Shown here in pieces: positions 15,396 to 22,642 of a stretch of 47,717 nt of DNA. The stretch lies in contig CAZQSQ010000005.1 of the NCBI GenBank assembly GCA_964596325.1, positions 1 to 47,717 of the forward strand. Reading direction: 5' to 3'. The position numbers and the translations under genes are program-made. The number at the start of each line of letters is the position of its first letter. The first letter of the stretch is position 1. Origin of the DNA: JBAZJI01 sp964596325. GTDB taxonomy: Bacteria; Patescibacteriota; Minisyncoccia; Minisyncoccales; JAGOPM01. Under the pieces are notes generated by a model. It saw only the letters and a program-made list of their open reading frames with translations. It was not told where the DNA came from and made no database searches.

Positions 15396-17215
15396 TGGAG
15401 ATAAGGAATTTTGTAATTATTGCCCATATCGATCATGGCAAATCGACTTTAGCCGATAGGTTTTTGGAATTGACCAAAACGGTTCAAAAAAGCGATTTGC
15501 AGCCGCAGTATTTGGATGCCATGTCCTTGGAGCGCGAGCGGGGCATTACTATCAGGATGCACCCGGTTAGCATGCTTTATACTGACAGCGAAACGAAAAA
15601 AGAATACATTTTGAATCTTATTGATACTCCCGGACATGTAGATTTTTCATACGAAGTTTCCCGCTCTTTGGCTGCGGTTGAGGGGGCGATTTTACTGGTT
15701 GATGCGGTTTCGGGCGTGCAGGCGCAAACACTTTCTAATTTGGAAATGGCCCGCAAGCAGGGCTTGGTAATCGTGCCGGTTGTTAACAAGATTGATGCCC
15801 CTAACGCCCAGGTAGAAGAAACGATTATTGAAGTTTCTGAATTACTGGGCTGCCATAGCGATGAGGTTCTGAAAGTTTCAGCCAAGAATAATATCAATAT
15901 TGAGTCGGTAATAAAAAAAGTTATCGAGAAAGTTCCGGCGCCCAAATTATTAGAGGCTAATGCTTTCCGTGCTTTGATTTTTGATTCACTTTACGATCCC
16001 TATAAGGGGGTAGTGGCATACACCAGAGTATTTGACGGTAAAATCGGCAAATACGAAAAAATCCGTTTGCTGCAAGAAAAAATCGACAGCGAGTCCAAGG
16101 AGGTCGGATTTTTTAAGCCCGAATTCACCCCGCAGGAGAATTTGCGATCCGGTTTTATCGGCTATATCGCCACGGGTATTAAAGACCCGGGCAAAGTTCA
16201 TATTGGAGAAACGATTGCCAAAGGGGACGATATTACCCGGGCTGCCAATGGCGTTATCGGGGCTGTTTTGCCCTTGCCCGGATATAAAGAAGTCCGCCCG
16301 GTTGTTTTTGCTTCTCTTTATCCGCATAACAATGACGATTACGATTTCCTTAAGGATGCGCTTTCTAAATTGAGGCTTAATGATGCCGCCTTAGTTTATG
16401 AACCGGAGTCCAAACCGATTTTGGGCCGGGGGTTTCGCTGCGGGTTTTTAGGGATGCTCCATGTAGAAATTACAACCGAGAGGCTTAGGCGCGATTTTAA
16501 TTTGGACATTATAGTTTCCTATCCTTCTTTGGAATATAAAATTATCGAAAAAGGCGGCAAGGAGTATATAATTTCCTCGCCGGCCGACTGGCCCGACCAG
16601 AGCTTAGTGGAGAGAACTTTAGAGCAATATGCATGGCTGGAAATCGTGGCACCCAGCCAGTATTTGGGTGCGATTATGACCATGATGGATGATGTGGAAA
16701 AGACGTATATCGGCACGGAGTATATCGGTATGCATAAAGTCATTTTGATTTTTGAAGTGCCTTTGCGCGAGATAATGACCGGATTTTTCGATAAGCTCAA
16801 ATCGGTGACACAAGGTTACGCCTCAATGGATTACAAGATTTTGGAATATCGCGATGCCAATTTGCGCAAGCTGGAAATTTTACTCAATGGCACGCCCGAG
16901 GAAGGCTTTGCTCGGATTTTTCCCGAATCCAAGATTTATTATGAGGCGCGCAAAATCGCCGAAAAACTCAAAGAGATTTTACCCCGGCAGCAGATTGCCA
17001 TACCTATTCAAGCTTGTGTCGGCGGGAAGGTTTTGGCCCGGGAAACCATTCCGGCTTTTCGCAAGGATGTAACCGGTTACCTTTATGGAGGGGATGTGAC
17101 GCGAAAAAATAAACTGCTTGATAAACAGAAAAAGGGCAAAAAGCTGATGCAAAAGAGCAGCACGGTCAAGGTTCCGCCCCAAGCCTATCTGGAAGTTTTT
17201 AAGCAAGATTTCTAA
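15395..17215 (+). CDS. lepA: Elongation factor 4 (LepA)
   Basis: 606 residues, full length. Translational GTPase that back-translocates or remodels stalled ribosomes. G1 AHIDHGKSTLADRF, switch-1 ERERGITI, G3 DTPGHVDFSYEV, G4 NKIDAP; the family-specific C-terminal domain ends with TRKNKLLDKQKKGKKLM. The ATG overlaps the murJ stop by one base, so the genes are co-transcribed. A strong terminator starts inside the stop codon. Confidence 0.98.
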   Translation: MEIRNFVIIAHIDHGKSTLADRFLELTKTVQKSDLQPQYLDAMSLERERGITIRMHPVSMLYTDSETKKEYILNLIDTPGHVDFSYEVSRSLAAVEGAILLVDAVSGVQAQTLSNLEMARKQGLVIVPVVNKIDAPNAQVEETIIEVSELLGCHSDEVLKVSAKNNINIESVIKKVIEKVPAPKLLEANAFRALIFDSLYDPYKGVVAYTRVFDGKIGKYEKIRLLQEKIDSESKEVGFFKPEFTPQENLRSGFIGYIATGIKDPGKVHIGETIAKGDDITRAANGVIGAVLPLPGYKEVRPVVFASLYPHNNDDYDFLKDALSKLRLNDAALVYEPESKPILGRGFRCGFLGMLHVEITTERLRRDFNLDIIVSYPSLEYKIIEKGGKEYIISSPADWPDQSLVERTLEQYAWLEIVAPSQYLGAIMTMMDDVEKTYIGTEYIGMHKVILIFEVPLREIMTGFFDKLKSVTQGYASMDYKILEYRDANLRKLEILLNGTPEEGFARIFPESKIYYEARKIAEKLKEILPRQQIAIPIQACVGGKVLARETIPAFRKDVTGYLYGGDVTRKNKLLDKQKKGKKLMQKSSTVKVPPQAYLEVFKQDF

Positions 17216-17243
17216 AAAAGCCCGCATCGAGCGGGCTTTTTTT
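17214..17243 (+). terminator. Terminator after lepA, probably bidirectional
   Basis: GCCCGC (17220-17225) with GCGGGC (17231-17236), A-run before and T-run after. It can also end the minus-strand miniprotein at 17265. Confidence 0.88.
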
Positions 17244-17264
17244 GCTGTTTGATTGCGCGGTTAT

Positions 17265-17360
17265 TTATCTGAACAAAGGACTGACCAAACCTAAAATCAT
17301 CACGAGGATAAATAAGGCTGCCAGAACTGCCCAAATTTTTTTGTGGTATCTTTTGTCCAT
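17265..17360 (-). CDS. 31-residue single-TM miniprotein
   Basis: ATG at 17358-17360, TAA at 17265-17267. The product starts MDKRYHKKIW and continues as one hydrophobic helix (AVLAALFILVMILGLVSP), ending LFR. A basic N terminus followed by a single TM helix predicts N-in insertion. It is divergent from the DivIC-like gene and ends just before the bidirectional lepA terminator, which fits a real transcription unit. No SD and no clear minus-strand -35 were found. Function unknown. Confidence 0.5.
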   Translation of the reverse strand: MDKRYHKKIWAVLAALFILVMILGLVSPLFR

Positions 17361-17361
17361 A

Positions 17362-17390
17362 TTGGAATAAATTATTACAAGATGTATAAT
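17362..17390 (+). promoter_or_regulatory. Promoter of the DivIC-like gene
   Basis: TTGGAA (17362-17367), 17-nt spacer, TATAAT (17385-17390). The ATG at 17400 lies 9 nt after the -10, so the mRNA is predicted to be leaderless or nearly so. Confidence 0.75.
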
Positions 17391-17399
17391 AAACCAGAA

Positions 17400-17819
17400 A
17401 TGGCTTCTAGGCAAGCAGTAAAATTTGTTAAACGTAAAGAAGGGGGGCAGGCCGGTGTCATTCCTTTGGTAGTTTTTTTGATCGCTATCGCCTTTTTTGC
17501 TTGGCAGAATATCTCCCTGATTGGTAAGAATAGTATTTTATCAAAGCGAGATGAGCAAATAAGGCAGGAATTGGAGCGAGAAAAATCCAAGCACCGGCTC
17601 CTGAAGGAAGAACAGGGGCGCTTAGCCTCCAGAGATTACGAAGAGGAGTTAATCAGGGAAAAAGCTATGTATAAAAAGCCGGGGGAAAAGATTGTTTATG
17701 TCTCCGGTTTGGAAAAAACTCAAAAAAACAGTTCTTCAACCGGGCACAATGTTGCCGAAAATAAATTTGATCTGGCTGCTTCGCTTTGGGAAGACTTTAT
17801 TAAGATATTCAGACGCTAG
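17400..17819 (+). CDS. DivIC/FtsB-like septum formation protein
   Basis: 139 residues from ATG 17400. Upstream in-frame starts at 17343 and 17382 lie before or on the -10 box and are rejected. Topology: basic cytoplasmic N terminus, TM helix about 19-40 (AGVIPLVVFLIAIAFFAW), coiled coil about 48-78, then the FtsB/DivIC motif EEELIREKAMYKKPGEKIVYV. These proteins link early and late divisome proteins at the septum. The tail (about 110-139) is low-complexity plus a short amphipathic end. It stands alone, followed by a candidate sRNA. Confidence 0.82.
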   Translation: MASRQAVKFVKRKEGGQAGVIPLVVFLIAIAFFAWQNISLIGKNSILSKRDEQIRQELEREKSKHRLLKEEQGRLASRDYEEELIREKAMYKKPGEKIVYVSGLEKTQKNSSSTGHNVAENKFDLAASLWEDFIKIFRR

Positions 17820-17835
17820 CCTGTTGAAAAATATT

Positions 17836-17863
17836 TTGACAAATATTTTTGTGTTGATATATT
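17836..17863 (+). promoter_or_regulatory. Strong promoter of a candidate sRNA
   Basis: TTGACA (17836-17841), 16-nt spacer ending TGA, TATATT (17858-17863). No protein gene follows; the predicted start is near 17870. Confidence 0.75.
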
Positions 17864-17869
17864 GCTCGT

Positions 17870-17998
17870 AGGGATTTACTTTTTTGCTTGGGCTCGAAGG
17901 AACCCAAACGCGAAAGCAGCTTTTTTAAGGGCCATTGCCTTTAAGAAGTTTGTTTTCGGTTTATTATCCCTTGAGGCGCAAATATTAGTTGCGCTTTT
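17870..17998 (+). ncRNA. Candidate structured small RNA
   Basis: About 129 nt between a consensus promoter and an intrinsic terminator, with no plausible ORF. Pairings seen: AGGGAT with ATCCCT as closing helix; TTGGG/CCCAA hairpin; a roughly 20-bp imperfect hairpin from CGAAAGCAGC...TTAAGG to CCTTTAAGAAG...TTTTCG. Together they form a three-way junction. SRP RNA was considered, but the conserved GGAAGGAAGCAG core is absent. A 6S role is not supported by this shape. Not identified. Confidence 0.6.
17976..17998 (+). terminator. Terminator of the candidate sRNA
   Basis: GCGCAA (17976-17981) with TTGCGC (17989-17994) and TTTT. A similar GCGC hairpin plus TTTTGT also stands before tRNA-Gln at 23576. 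Confidence 0.7.
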
Positions 17999-18035
17999 GT
18001 CAAATATTTGCCATACTTAGTCGGAATAAAATTTG

Positions 18036-18106
18036 GCGGGTATCGTATAATGGTATTACATGACCTTCCCAAGGTTAGGACACGGGTCCGATTCCCGTTA
18101 CCCGCT
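18036..18106 (+). tRNA. tRNA-Gly (anticodon CCC)
   Basis: 71 nt. Acceptor GCGGGTA (18036-18042) pairs with TACCCGC (18099-18105); the anticodon loop CTTCCCAAG gives CCC; the T-arm is CGGG-TCCGATT-CCCG. The 3' CCA is not encoded. A partial copy of its 3' end follows at 18161-18200. Confidence 0.95.
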
Positions 18107-18160
18107 CACTTGAGCTATTCTCGCAGGGAATATAATACGGGAACGGAATAGAATCGAAGG

Positions 18161-18200
18161 CGATTCCCTGCTTACCGGCAGGCAGGCCGTTACCCGCTCA
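18161..18200 (+). repeat. Copy of the tRNA-Gly 3' end split by a GC-rich palindromic insert
   Basis: CGATTCCC (18161-18168) and GTTACCCGCTCA (18189-18200) together reproduce 20 nt of the tRNA (18089-18108) exactly. They are separated by 20 nt rich in CCGGCAGGCAGGCC. GCAGGGAAT (18123-18131) can pair with ATTCCCTGC (18163-18171). The rest of 18107-18264 shows no gene. Confidence 0.8.
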
Positions 18201-18264
18201 GAGAGCGCTCAGAAATCCATTCGTTTTTCCTCTTATTTGTCATTATCAGTTCAGCTAACAGCAG

Positions 18265-18285
18265 ATCCGCTCAAGGCGGATTTTT
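18265..18285 (+). terminator. Intrinsic terminator
   Basis: ATCCGC (18265-18270) with GCGGAT (18276-18281) and TTTT; it ends the tRNA-Gly transcript before the next promoter. Confidence 0.75.
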
Positions 18286-18326
18286 CGCATGTGGAAAAAA
18301 ACTTTTGGGCAAAAGGGAAATGAGTC

Positions 18327-18332
18327 TATAAT
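18327..18332 (+). promoter_or_regulatory. -10 box of the P/Q-rich membrane protein gene
   Basis: TATAAT, with no convincing -35; it predicts a leader of about 12 nt before ATG 18352. Confidence 0.5.
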
Positions 18333-18351
18333 AAAGTAAATAACTTTGTAT

Positions 18352-19509
18352 ATGGTTACAAAGGAACTTCTTGATTATATTAAGAAACAAATTGCCAAAG
18401 GTGTTAGCCAGGAGGATGTCAGAAAAATACTTTTGCAATACAAGTGGGCCGAGGGGGATATCGGGGAGGCTTTTAATGTTATAAACCAGGCTAGTCAGCC
18501 AAAAGTTGAAAAGCCCAAGATTGAAGTGAAGCCTCTTGATGAATTCCGAACCCAACAACAGGCAACCAAGCCAGCCACTGTTAGTGAGGCTAAACCCCAA
18601 CAGACGCAGCCCCAAGCCCAAGCGGTCCAAGCCCAGCCTCAGGTCGGGCAAAAGCCTGCTCCGGCTCAGCCTGTTTTACAGCCTCAAAAGCCGCAAGCGC
18701 CCAGTATTCAAACCAAGCCAGCGGGAGGTGCTCAGTCACCAGCCCAGCCTCAAACTCAACCCCAGACGCAGCCCCAAGCTCAGCAACCTAAACCTCAGGT
18801 GCAGGTGACGGTTCAAAAGCCGGTTTTGGAAAGCAAGCCTCAAACTCCGTATCGCGAACCGGTAACCGCTTCGCCCCAGATGCAACCCCAGCCAGCCTTG
18901 CAGCCTCGTAGCGCGGGGCAAGCCAGAGGGGCGGCGCCGCAATTTAATTTTGGTCCGATAATAATAGGATTGGTAATTTTGGCAATAGTGGGCTTGGCCG
19001 GATTCTTTGGCTATAAAGCGATAAATGATGCTAAAAAGCGCGAGCCTCTCGTTAAGCCGGAACAGCCCGTGGTAACTACGACCCAGCCGCAAGCAGAAAC
19101 GCCTAAACCACAATCGCCCCAGAATCTTTCCAGCCCGCAATCAGTCAGCGATGAATCGATTGTAAAAGAATTGGAAGCTGTTATTGCTTACTTCAAAAAT
19201 AAATCGGCTTATTCGGCCGATGAGAAGGCGGACTTGGAGCAGAGCAACGAACTGGTTAATTTATCATTTTTCTTCCAGCTATATAATTCCAAAAATTCCA
19301 AGTATCCGGAAAATATCGGCGACATTGTTTCATTGGGGAATTATAAAATGCTTAAAGAATATTCGGTCTCAATGTATAATTTCGCGTATGGCAAAACTAA
19401 TGCTGGGGAATTTCGAATTTGTGCCCAGTATTCGAAAGGGTATAGGTGTTTTCTAAGCGACGACGTTTTTAGAACAAGAGCCAAGACTTATTTGAAAAAT
19501 CTCAAATAA
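18352..19509 (+). CDS. Membrane-anchored protein with UBA-like N-terminal domain
   Basis: 385 residues from ATG 18352 (a TTG at 18346 is less likely). Three parts: a small helical N-terminal domain (about 1-48, IKKQIAKGVSQEDVRKILLQ...GDIGEAF) resembling a UBA-like three-helix bundle; a long Gln/Pro/Ala-rich linker (about 50-195); one TM helix (about 200-222, IIIGLVILAIVGLAGFFGY). The extracytoplasmic tail contains FFFQLYNSKNSKYPENIGDI, a pattern like the globular part of pseudopilins. The N-terminal domain is shared with the next gene, 2 nt downstream. Function unknown; a surface or secretion-linked role is inference. Confidence 0.75.
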   Translation: MVTKELLDYIKKQIAKGVSQEDVRKILLQYKWAEGDIGEAFNVINQASQPKVEKPKIEVKPLDEFRTQQQATKPATVSEAKPQQTQPQAQAVQAQPQVGQKPAPAQPVLQPQKPQAPSIQTKPAGGAQSPAQPQTQPQTQPQAQQPKPQVQVTVQKPVLESKPQTPYREPVTASPQMQPQPALQPRSAGQARGAAPQFNFGPIIIGLVILAIVGLAGFFGYKAINDAKKREPLVKPEQPVVTTTQPQAETPKPQSPQNLSSPQSVSDESIVKELEAVIAYFKNKSAYSADEKADLEQSNELVNLSFFFQLYNSKNSKYPENIGDIVSLGNYKMLKEYSVSMYNFAYGKTNAGEFRICAQYSKGYRCFLSDDVFRTRAKTYLKNLK

Positions 19510-19511
19510 AC

Positions 19512-19985
19512 ATGGTCAGCCCGCACATTTTAGAATTTGTGCAGAAACAACTATCACAAGGTCAAAAGCCGGAGGAAATCAGGGCCCATTTATTGCAGAT
19601 GGGAATTAATGAGGCTGTGGCTCAAGAAGCTCTCCAAACTTCTATCAGCCCTATCCGCCATGATTTATTTCACGAAGGAAACGAAAACAAGGAGGCAATT
19701 ATTATAACCAAAGATCAGCCCCAACCAACCCAAATTCAAATAACGCCGCCTGCCCAAGATGGCAGGATAAAAGTTTTGCGAGAGGAGCCTAAAGATTTGG
19801 TTTCCGCACCTCAGGTTAGTGATGCCTTGGCCAAGAGCGAGGATGTAGCGCCGGGGCAATACTTTGAGGAGCCAAAAGAATTAGCTAAAGGTTTTTGGGA
19901 TAATATTATCTTGGCTGCCATGGTTTTTGTTTTTTTGCTGATAGCTATATTTGCGGCCTATTTTATCATTATAAGATTAAAATAA
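19512..19985 (+). CDS. Paralogous UBA-like single-TM protein
   Basis: 157 residues. The N terminus (LEFVQKQLSQGQKPEEIRAHLLQMGINEAVAQEAL) is clearly related to that of the preceding protein. A linker with PQPTQIQITPP follows, and the single TM helix lies at the very C terminus (about 132-154), so most of the protein is cytoplasmic, unlike its neighbour. The gene begins 2 nt after the upstream stop and has no SD. Shared domain plus adjacency suggest that both act in one membrane complex (inference). Confidence 0.7.
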   Translation: MVSPHILEFVQKQLSQGQKPEEIRAHLLQMGINEAVAQEALQTSISPIRHDLFHEGNENKEAIIITKDQPQPTQIQITPPAQDGRIKVLREEPKDLVSAPQVSDALAKSEDVAPGQYFEEPKELAKGFWDNIILAAMVFVFLLIAIFAAYFIIIRLK

Positions 19986-20001
19986 AAAATAAATAAAAAT
20001 A

Positions 20002-20454
20002 ATGAAAAAAACATTATTAGTTTTAGCCGGCTTAATTGCCGCCATGCCAGTAATGGCACAGAATTATGAAGACTTCAGCCAAGTAGGAGCGTTGGCAGGA
20101 TTATTTATGGCCTACGGAGTTTTTGTGTTTATTGCCGCCATAGCTTATTACATTGTCGCTGCCTTTGGGATCATGAAGCTCGCCAAAAAGTTTAATATCC
20201 CTAATCCGTGGATGGCTTGGATTCCGATTCTCAATATTTGGCTTTTATTGCAAATCGCCGGCCTTCAGTGGTGGTGGCTTTTGATTATTTTATTCGGTGG
20301 GTTAATACCGGTTATTGGCACAATTATTTCAGCATTAGTTGCGATTTATATTTGGATGTTAATTGCCAAAAAAGCCGGGAAAGACCAATGGTTCGCCCTT
20401 TTGATGCTTATTCCGATCGTAAATCTTTGGGCTATTTTTGAGCTTGCTAAGTAA
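20002..20454 (+). CDS. DUF5684-like membrane protein
   Basis: 150 residues. A signal-peptide-like N terminus (MKKTLLVLAGLIAAMPVMAQ) precedes at least four TM helices with the pattern NPWMAWIPILNIWLLLQIAG and a repeated ALLMLIPIVNLWAIFE, typical of a small integral membrane family seen in many bacteria (DUF5684-like, from memory). No catalytic motif. It lies 16 nt after the preceding gene, probably in the same operon, and is closed by a terminator. Confidence 0.7.
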   Translation: MKKTLLVLAGLIAAMPVMAQNYEDFSQVGALAGLFMAYGVFVFIAAIAYYIVAAFGIMKLAKKFNIPNPWMAWIPILNIWLLLQIAGLQWWWLLIILFGGLIPVIGTIISALVAIYIWMLIAKKAGKDQWFALLMLIPIVNLWAIFELAK

Positions 20455-20470
20455 AAAATAAAATAGAAAA

Positions 20471-20494
20471 GTCCGCCTGGATGGGCGGATTTTT
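20471..20494 (+). terminator. Intrinsic terminator
   Basis: TCCGCC (20472-20477) with GGCGGA (20484-20489), then a T-run. Confidence 0.85.
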
Positions 20495-20497
20495 CTG

Positions 20498-20526
20498 TTG
20501 AAAAACAAGTGGTTTTGTGTTAAGAT
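20498..20526 (+). promoter_or_regulatory. tRNA-Thr promoter
   Basis: TTGAAA (20498-20503), 17-nt spacer ending TGT, TAAGAT (20521-20526); near-identical layout to the secA promoter. Confidence 0.75.
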
Positions 20527-20561
20527 TTTTTTGAACAAATATCAGCTATCGCCCTTCAAGA

Positions 20562-20633
20562 GCCGATCTAGCTCAATGGTAGAGCAGCGGTATCGTAAAC
20601 CGCAGGTTGGAGGTTCAAGTCCTCTGATCGGCT
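20562..20633 (+). tRNA. tRNA-Thr (anticodon CGT)
   Basis: 72 nt. Acceptor GCCGATC with GATCGGC; anticodon stem GCGGT/ACCGC around loop ATCGTAA, giving CGT; T-arm GAGG-TTCAAGT-CCTC. CCA is not encoded. Confidence 0.95.
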
Positions 20634-20807
20634 CCTGGAGGACGATTGGTCCTAAGACTCTTTCGTAAAGAGAAGTGCGGGGGCTTTGCGCGGTAGCGCA
20701 AAGGGCGCAGGCGCGGCTGGCGACGAGCCGGGCCCTAAGGCGCTTACAGCAGTAAGCGACCGAAGGGTAAATCCCTGCCTGCCGGTAGGCAGGGCAGGCA
20801 GGCCTTC
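20634..20807 (+). ncRNA. Hairpin-rich GC-rich segment downstream of tRNA-Thr
   Basis: Five consecutive hairpins within 140 nt: CTCTTT/AAAGAG (20658-20672), CTTTGCGC/GCGCAAAG (20684-20703), CGGCT/AGCCG (20714-20730), CGCTTAC/GTAAGCG (20741-20758) and CCCTGCCT/AGGCAGGG (20773-20794). It would be transcribed with the tRNA. The last hairpin belongs to the same GC-rich palindrome found after tRNA-Gly. No known RNA family is recognised and there is no ORF. Confidence 0.55.
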
Positions 20808-20816
20808 ATCGGCTCA
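20761..20816 (+). repeat. tRNA 3'-end-like copy split by the GC-rich palindrome
   Basis: If the insert TGCCTGCCGG...GGCAGGCC (20776-20804) is removed, the flanks give GAAGG-GTAAATC-CCTTC, a T-arm-shaped 5-bp stem with a 7-nt loop, followed by ATCGGCTCA. ATCGGCTC (20808-20815) repeats the end of tRNA-Thr (20627-20634). The layout equals that at 18161-18200. Confidence 0.6.
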
Positions 20817-20836
20817 GCTAAAATAACACCATTAAG

Positions 20837-21950
20837 ATGGAATATAATATCTACGATATCCAAGAATTGGAAAAGCGCATTGTCCATCTTATGGACTGTC
20901 TTTGACTTGGAAGCTAAAGCCAAACGTGTCCAAGAATTGGAAGCCCTGCAAGCCTCTCCGGATTTTTGGAATGACCCGCAGGAGGCGGCTAAGCTGCAAA
21001 AGGAGCTCTCCGACACCAAAGACGAGCTCGAAACCATAAAAGAGCTGCAAAAAGAATCCAAAGAAATTGGAGAGCTTTTTGATATGGCGCAAGCCGATTC
21101 CAGTTTGCAAGAGGAATTGGACAAACACATTGCCGCACTCAAGAAGAAGATCGAAAAACAGGAGATGAAAGTATTTTTGTCCGGCAAATACGATAAGGGG
21201 GATGCGGTTTTGAGTATTAATTCCGGAGCAGGTGGAAACGAAGCCGAAGATTGGGCTTCGATGCTTTCCCGGATGTATCAAAGATGGTCCGACAAAAAAG
21301 GTTTTAGTGTTTCTATTTTAGATGAAAGCCGGGGAGAGGTTAGTCCGGAAACCGGCAAGGCGGGGCTTAAAAGCATTTCCATGGAAATTTCCGGAAAATA
21401 TGTTTACGGTTATTTACATAAGGAAAGCGGCGTGCATCGTTTGGTGCGCATCAGTCCGTTTTCGGCCCAAAGCCTGAGACATACTTCTTTTGCCGGTGTC
21501 GAGGTGATGCCCTTTATCTCCGATGTTGATGCGAAATCTTTTGAGCTGAATCCTGCCGAAATCCGGATGGAGACCAGTAAATCCGGCGGCGCGGGCGGCC
21601 AGAATGTAAATAAGCGCGAAACGGCTGTTCGGATAGTGCATATACCAAGCAATATTGCTGTCACTTGTTCAAGTGAGCGTTCACAGTTGCTCAACCGCGA
21701 AAAAGCGATTAAAATACTCAAGAGCAAACTGCTCCAATTAAAAGAGCAAGAGAGGCAAGAAGAAATTTCTAAAATGAAGGGCGAGAGGCGGAGTGTGGAT
21801 TTCGGCAGCCAGATTAGGAGCTATGTACTACATCCTTATAAGCTAGTTAAGGATTTGCGCACCGATTACGAAACGAGCCAAGCCGAAGAAGTATTAGACG
21901 GGGACCTAGATGGATTCATCGAAGCAGAGCTCAAAGACACAAGCATATGA
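20837..21950 (+). CDS. prfB: Peptide chain release factor 2, programmed +1 frameshift
   Basis: RF2 releases peptides at UGA and UAA. The first 22 codons (20837-20902, MEYNIYDIQELEKR...DCL) end at CTT TGA C. A +1 shift skips T903 and continues at GAC (20904) for 348 residues, about 370 in all (E. coli 365). The slip site CTTTGAC is the classical autoregulatory one. The SD-like AGGGGG normally found 3 nt upstream is replaced by ATGGAC. Later motifs: SPF (RISPFSAQ), the stop-codon-reading tripeptide of RF2, and GGQ (GAGGQNVNKRET) for hydrolysis. It overlaps ftsE by 4 nt. A -10-like TAAAAT sits at 20819-20824. Confidence 0.95.
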
Positions 21951-22633
21951 GCTTAATCAAATTCGAAAAGGTTAATAAAATTTATCATAATAAGTCCGTC
22001 GGGCTGCATGATATTAATTTGGAAATAGCCAACGGGGAATTTTTGCTTGTCGTAGGCAAAACCGGTTCAGGTAAATCCACTTTGCTTAAGCTGGTGAATC
22101 GTGAAGAAGAGCCTACCTCCGGGAAAATATTTTTTGACGGGGAGGATATTGCCCAAATAAAAAACAACGAGCTCCATTCTTATCGCCAGAAATTCGGGGC
22201 GATATTCCAAGATATCCGTTTAATCTCTTCGAAGAGCATTTTTGAAAATATCGCCTTTGCTATGGAAATGATCGGGGCCACTGATGAGGATATTTTGCGC
22301 GATGTTCCGCAGATTTTGGATATGGTGGGGCTAAGGAACAAGAGCGGCAGTTTTCCCAATGAGCTCTCGGGGGGAGAAAAGCAAAAAGTAGCCATTGCCC
22401 GCGCCTTGATCCACCGGCCGGACGTAATTTTGGCCGATGAGCCGACGGGAAGCCTTGATGCTTATAATACCCGCGACGTGGTGGAAACTTTACAGAAATT
22501 AAACTCCATGGGAACAACCATCTTGCTCGCGACCCATAATGAAAAGGTGGTTAATTTGTTAAAAAAGAGGGTCATTACTTTGGATGACGGGCAGATAATA
22601 CGCGATCAGGCCAAAGGAAAATTTATTTTATAA
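21947..22633 (+). CDS. ftsE: Cell division ATP-binding protein FtsE
   Basis: 228 residues, ABC ATPase. With FtsX it couples ATP hydrolysis to activation of periplasmic peptidoglycan hydrolases at the septum. Walker A VGKTGSGKSTLLKL (about 37-45), Q-loop FQDIRLI, signature LSGGEKQKVAIARAL, Walker B VILADEPTGSLD, switch His in LATHNEK. The ATG overlaps the prfB stop (ATGA), and ftsX follows after 9 nt. M23 peptidases at 25.1 and 40.3 kb are conceivable targets (inference). Confidence 0.96.
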   Translation: MSLIKFEKVNKIYHNKSVGLHDINLEIANGEFLLVVGKTGSGKSTLLKLVNREEEPTSGKIFFDGEDIAQIKNNELHSYRQKFGAIFQDIRLISSKSIFENIAFAMEMIGATDEDILRDVPQILDMVGLRNKSGSFPNELSGGEKQKVAIARALIHRPDVILADEPTGSLDAYNTRDVVETLQKLNSMGTTILLATHNEKVVNLLKKRVITLDDGQIIRDQAKGKFIL

Positions 22634-22642
22634 GATTTTTTT

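Noticed and set aside
17870..17998. Identification as 4.5S SRP RNA or 6S RNA
   Set aside because: The SRP loop core is absent, and a three-way junction does not fit the single rod with central bubble of 6S.
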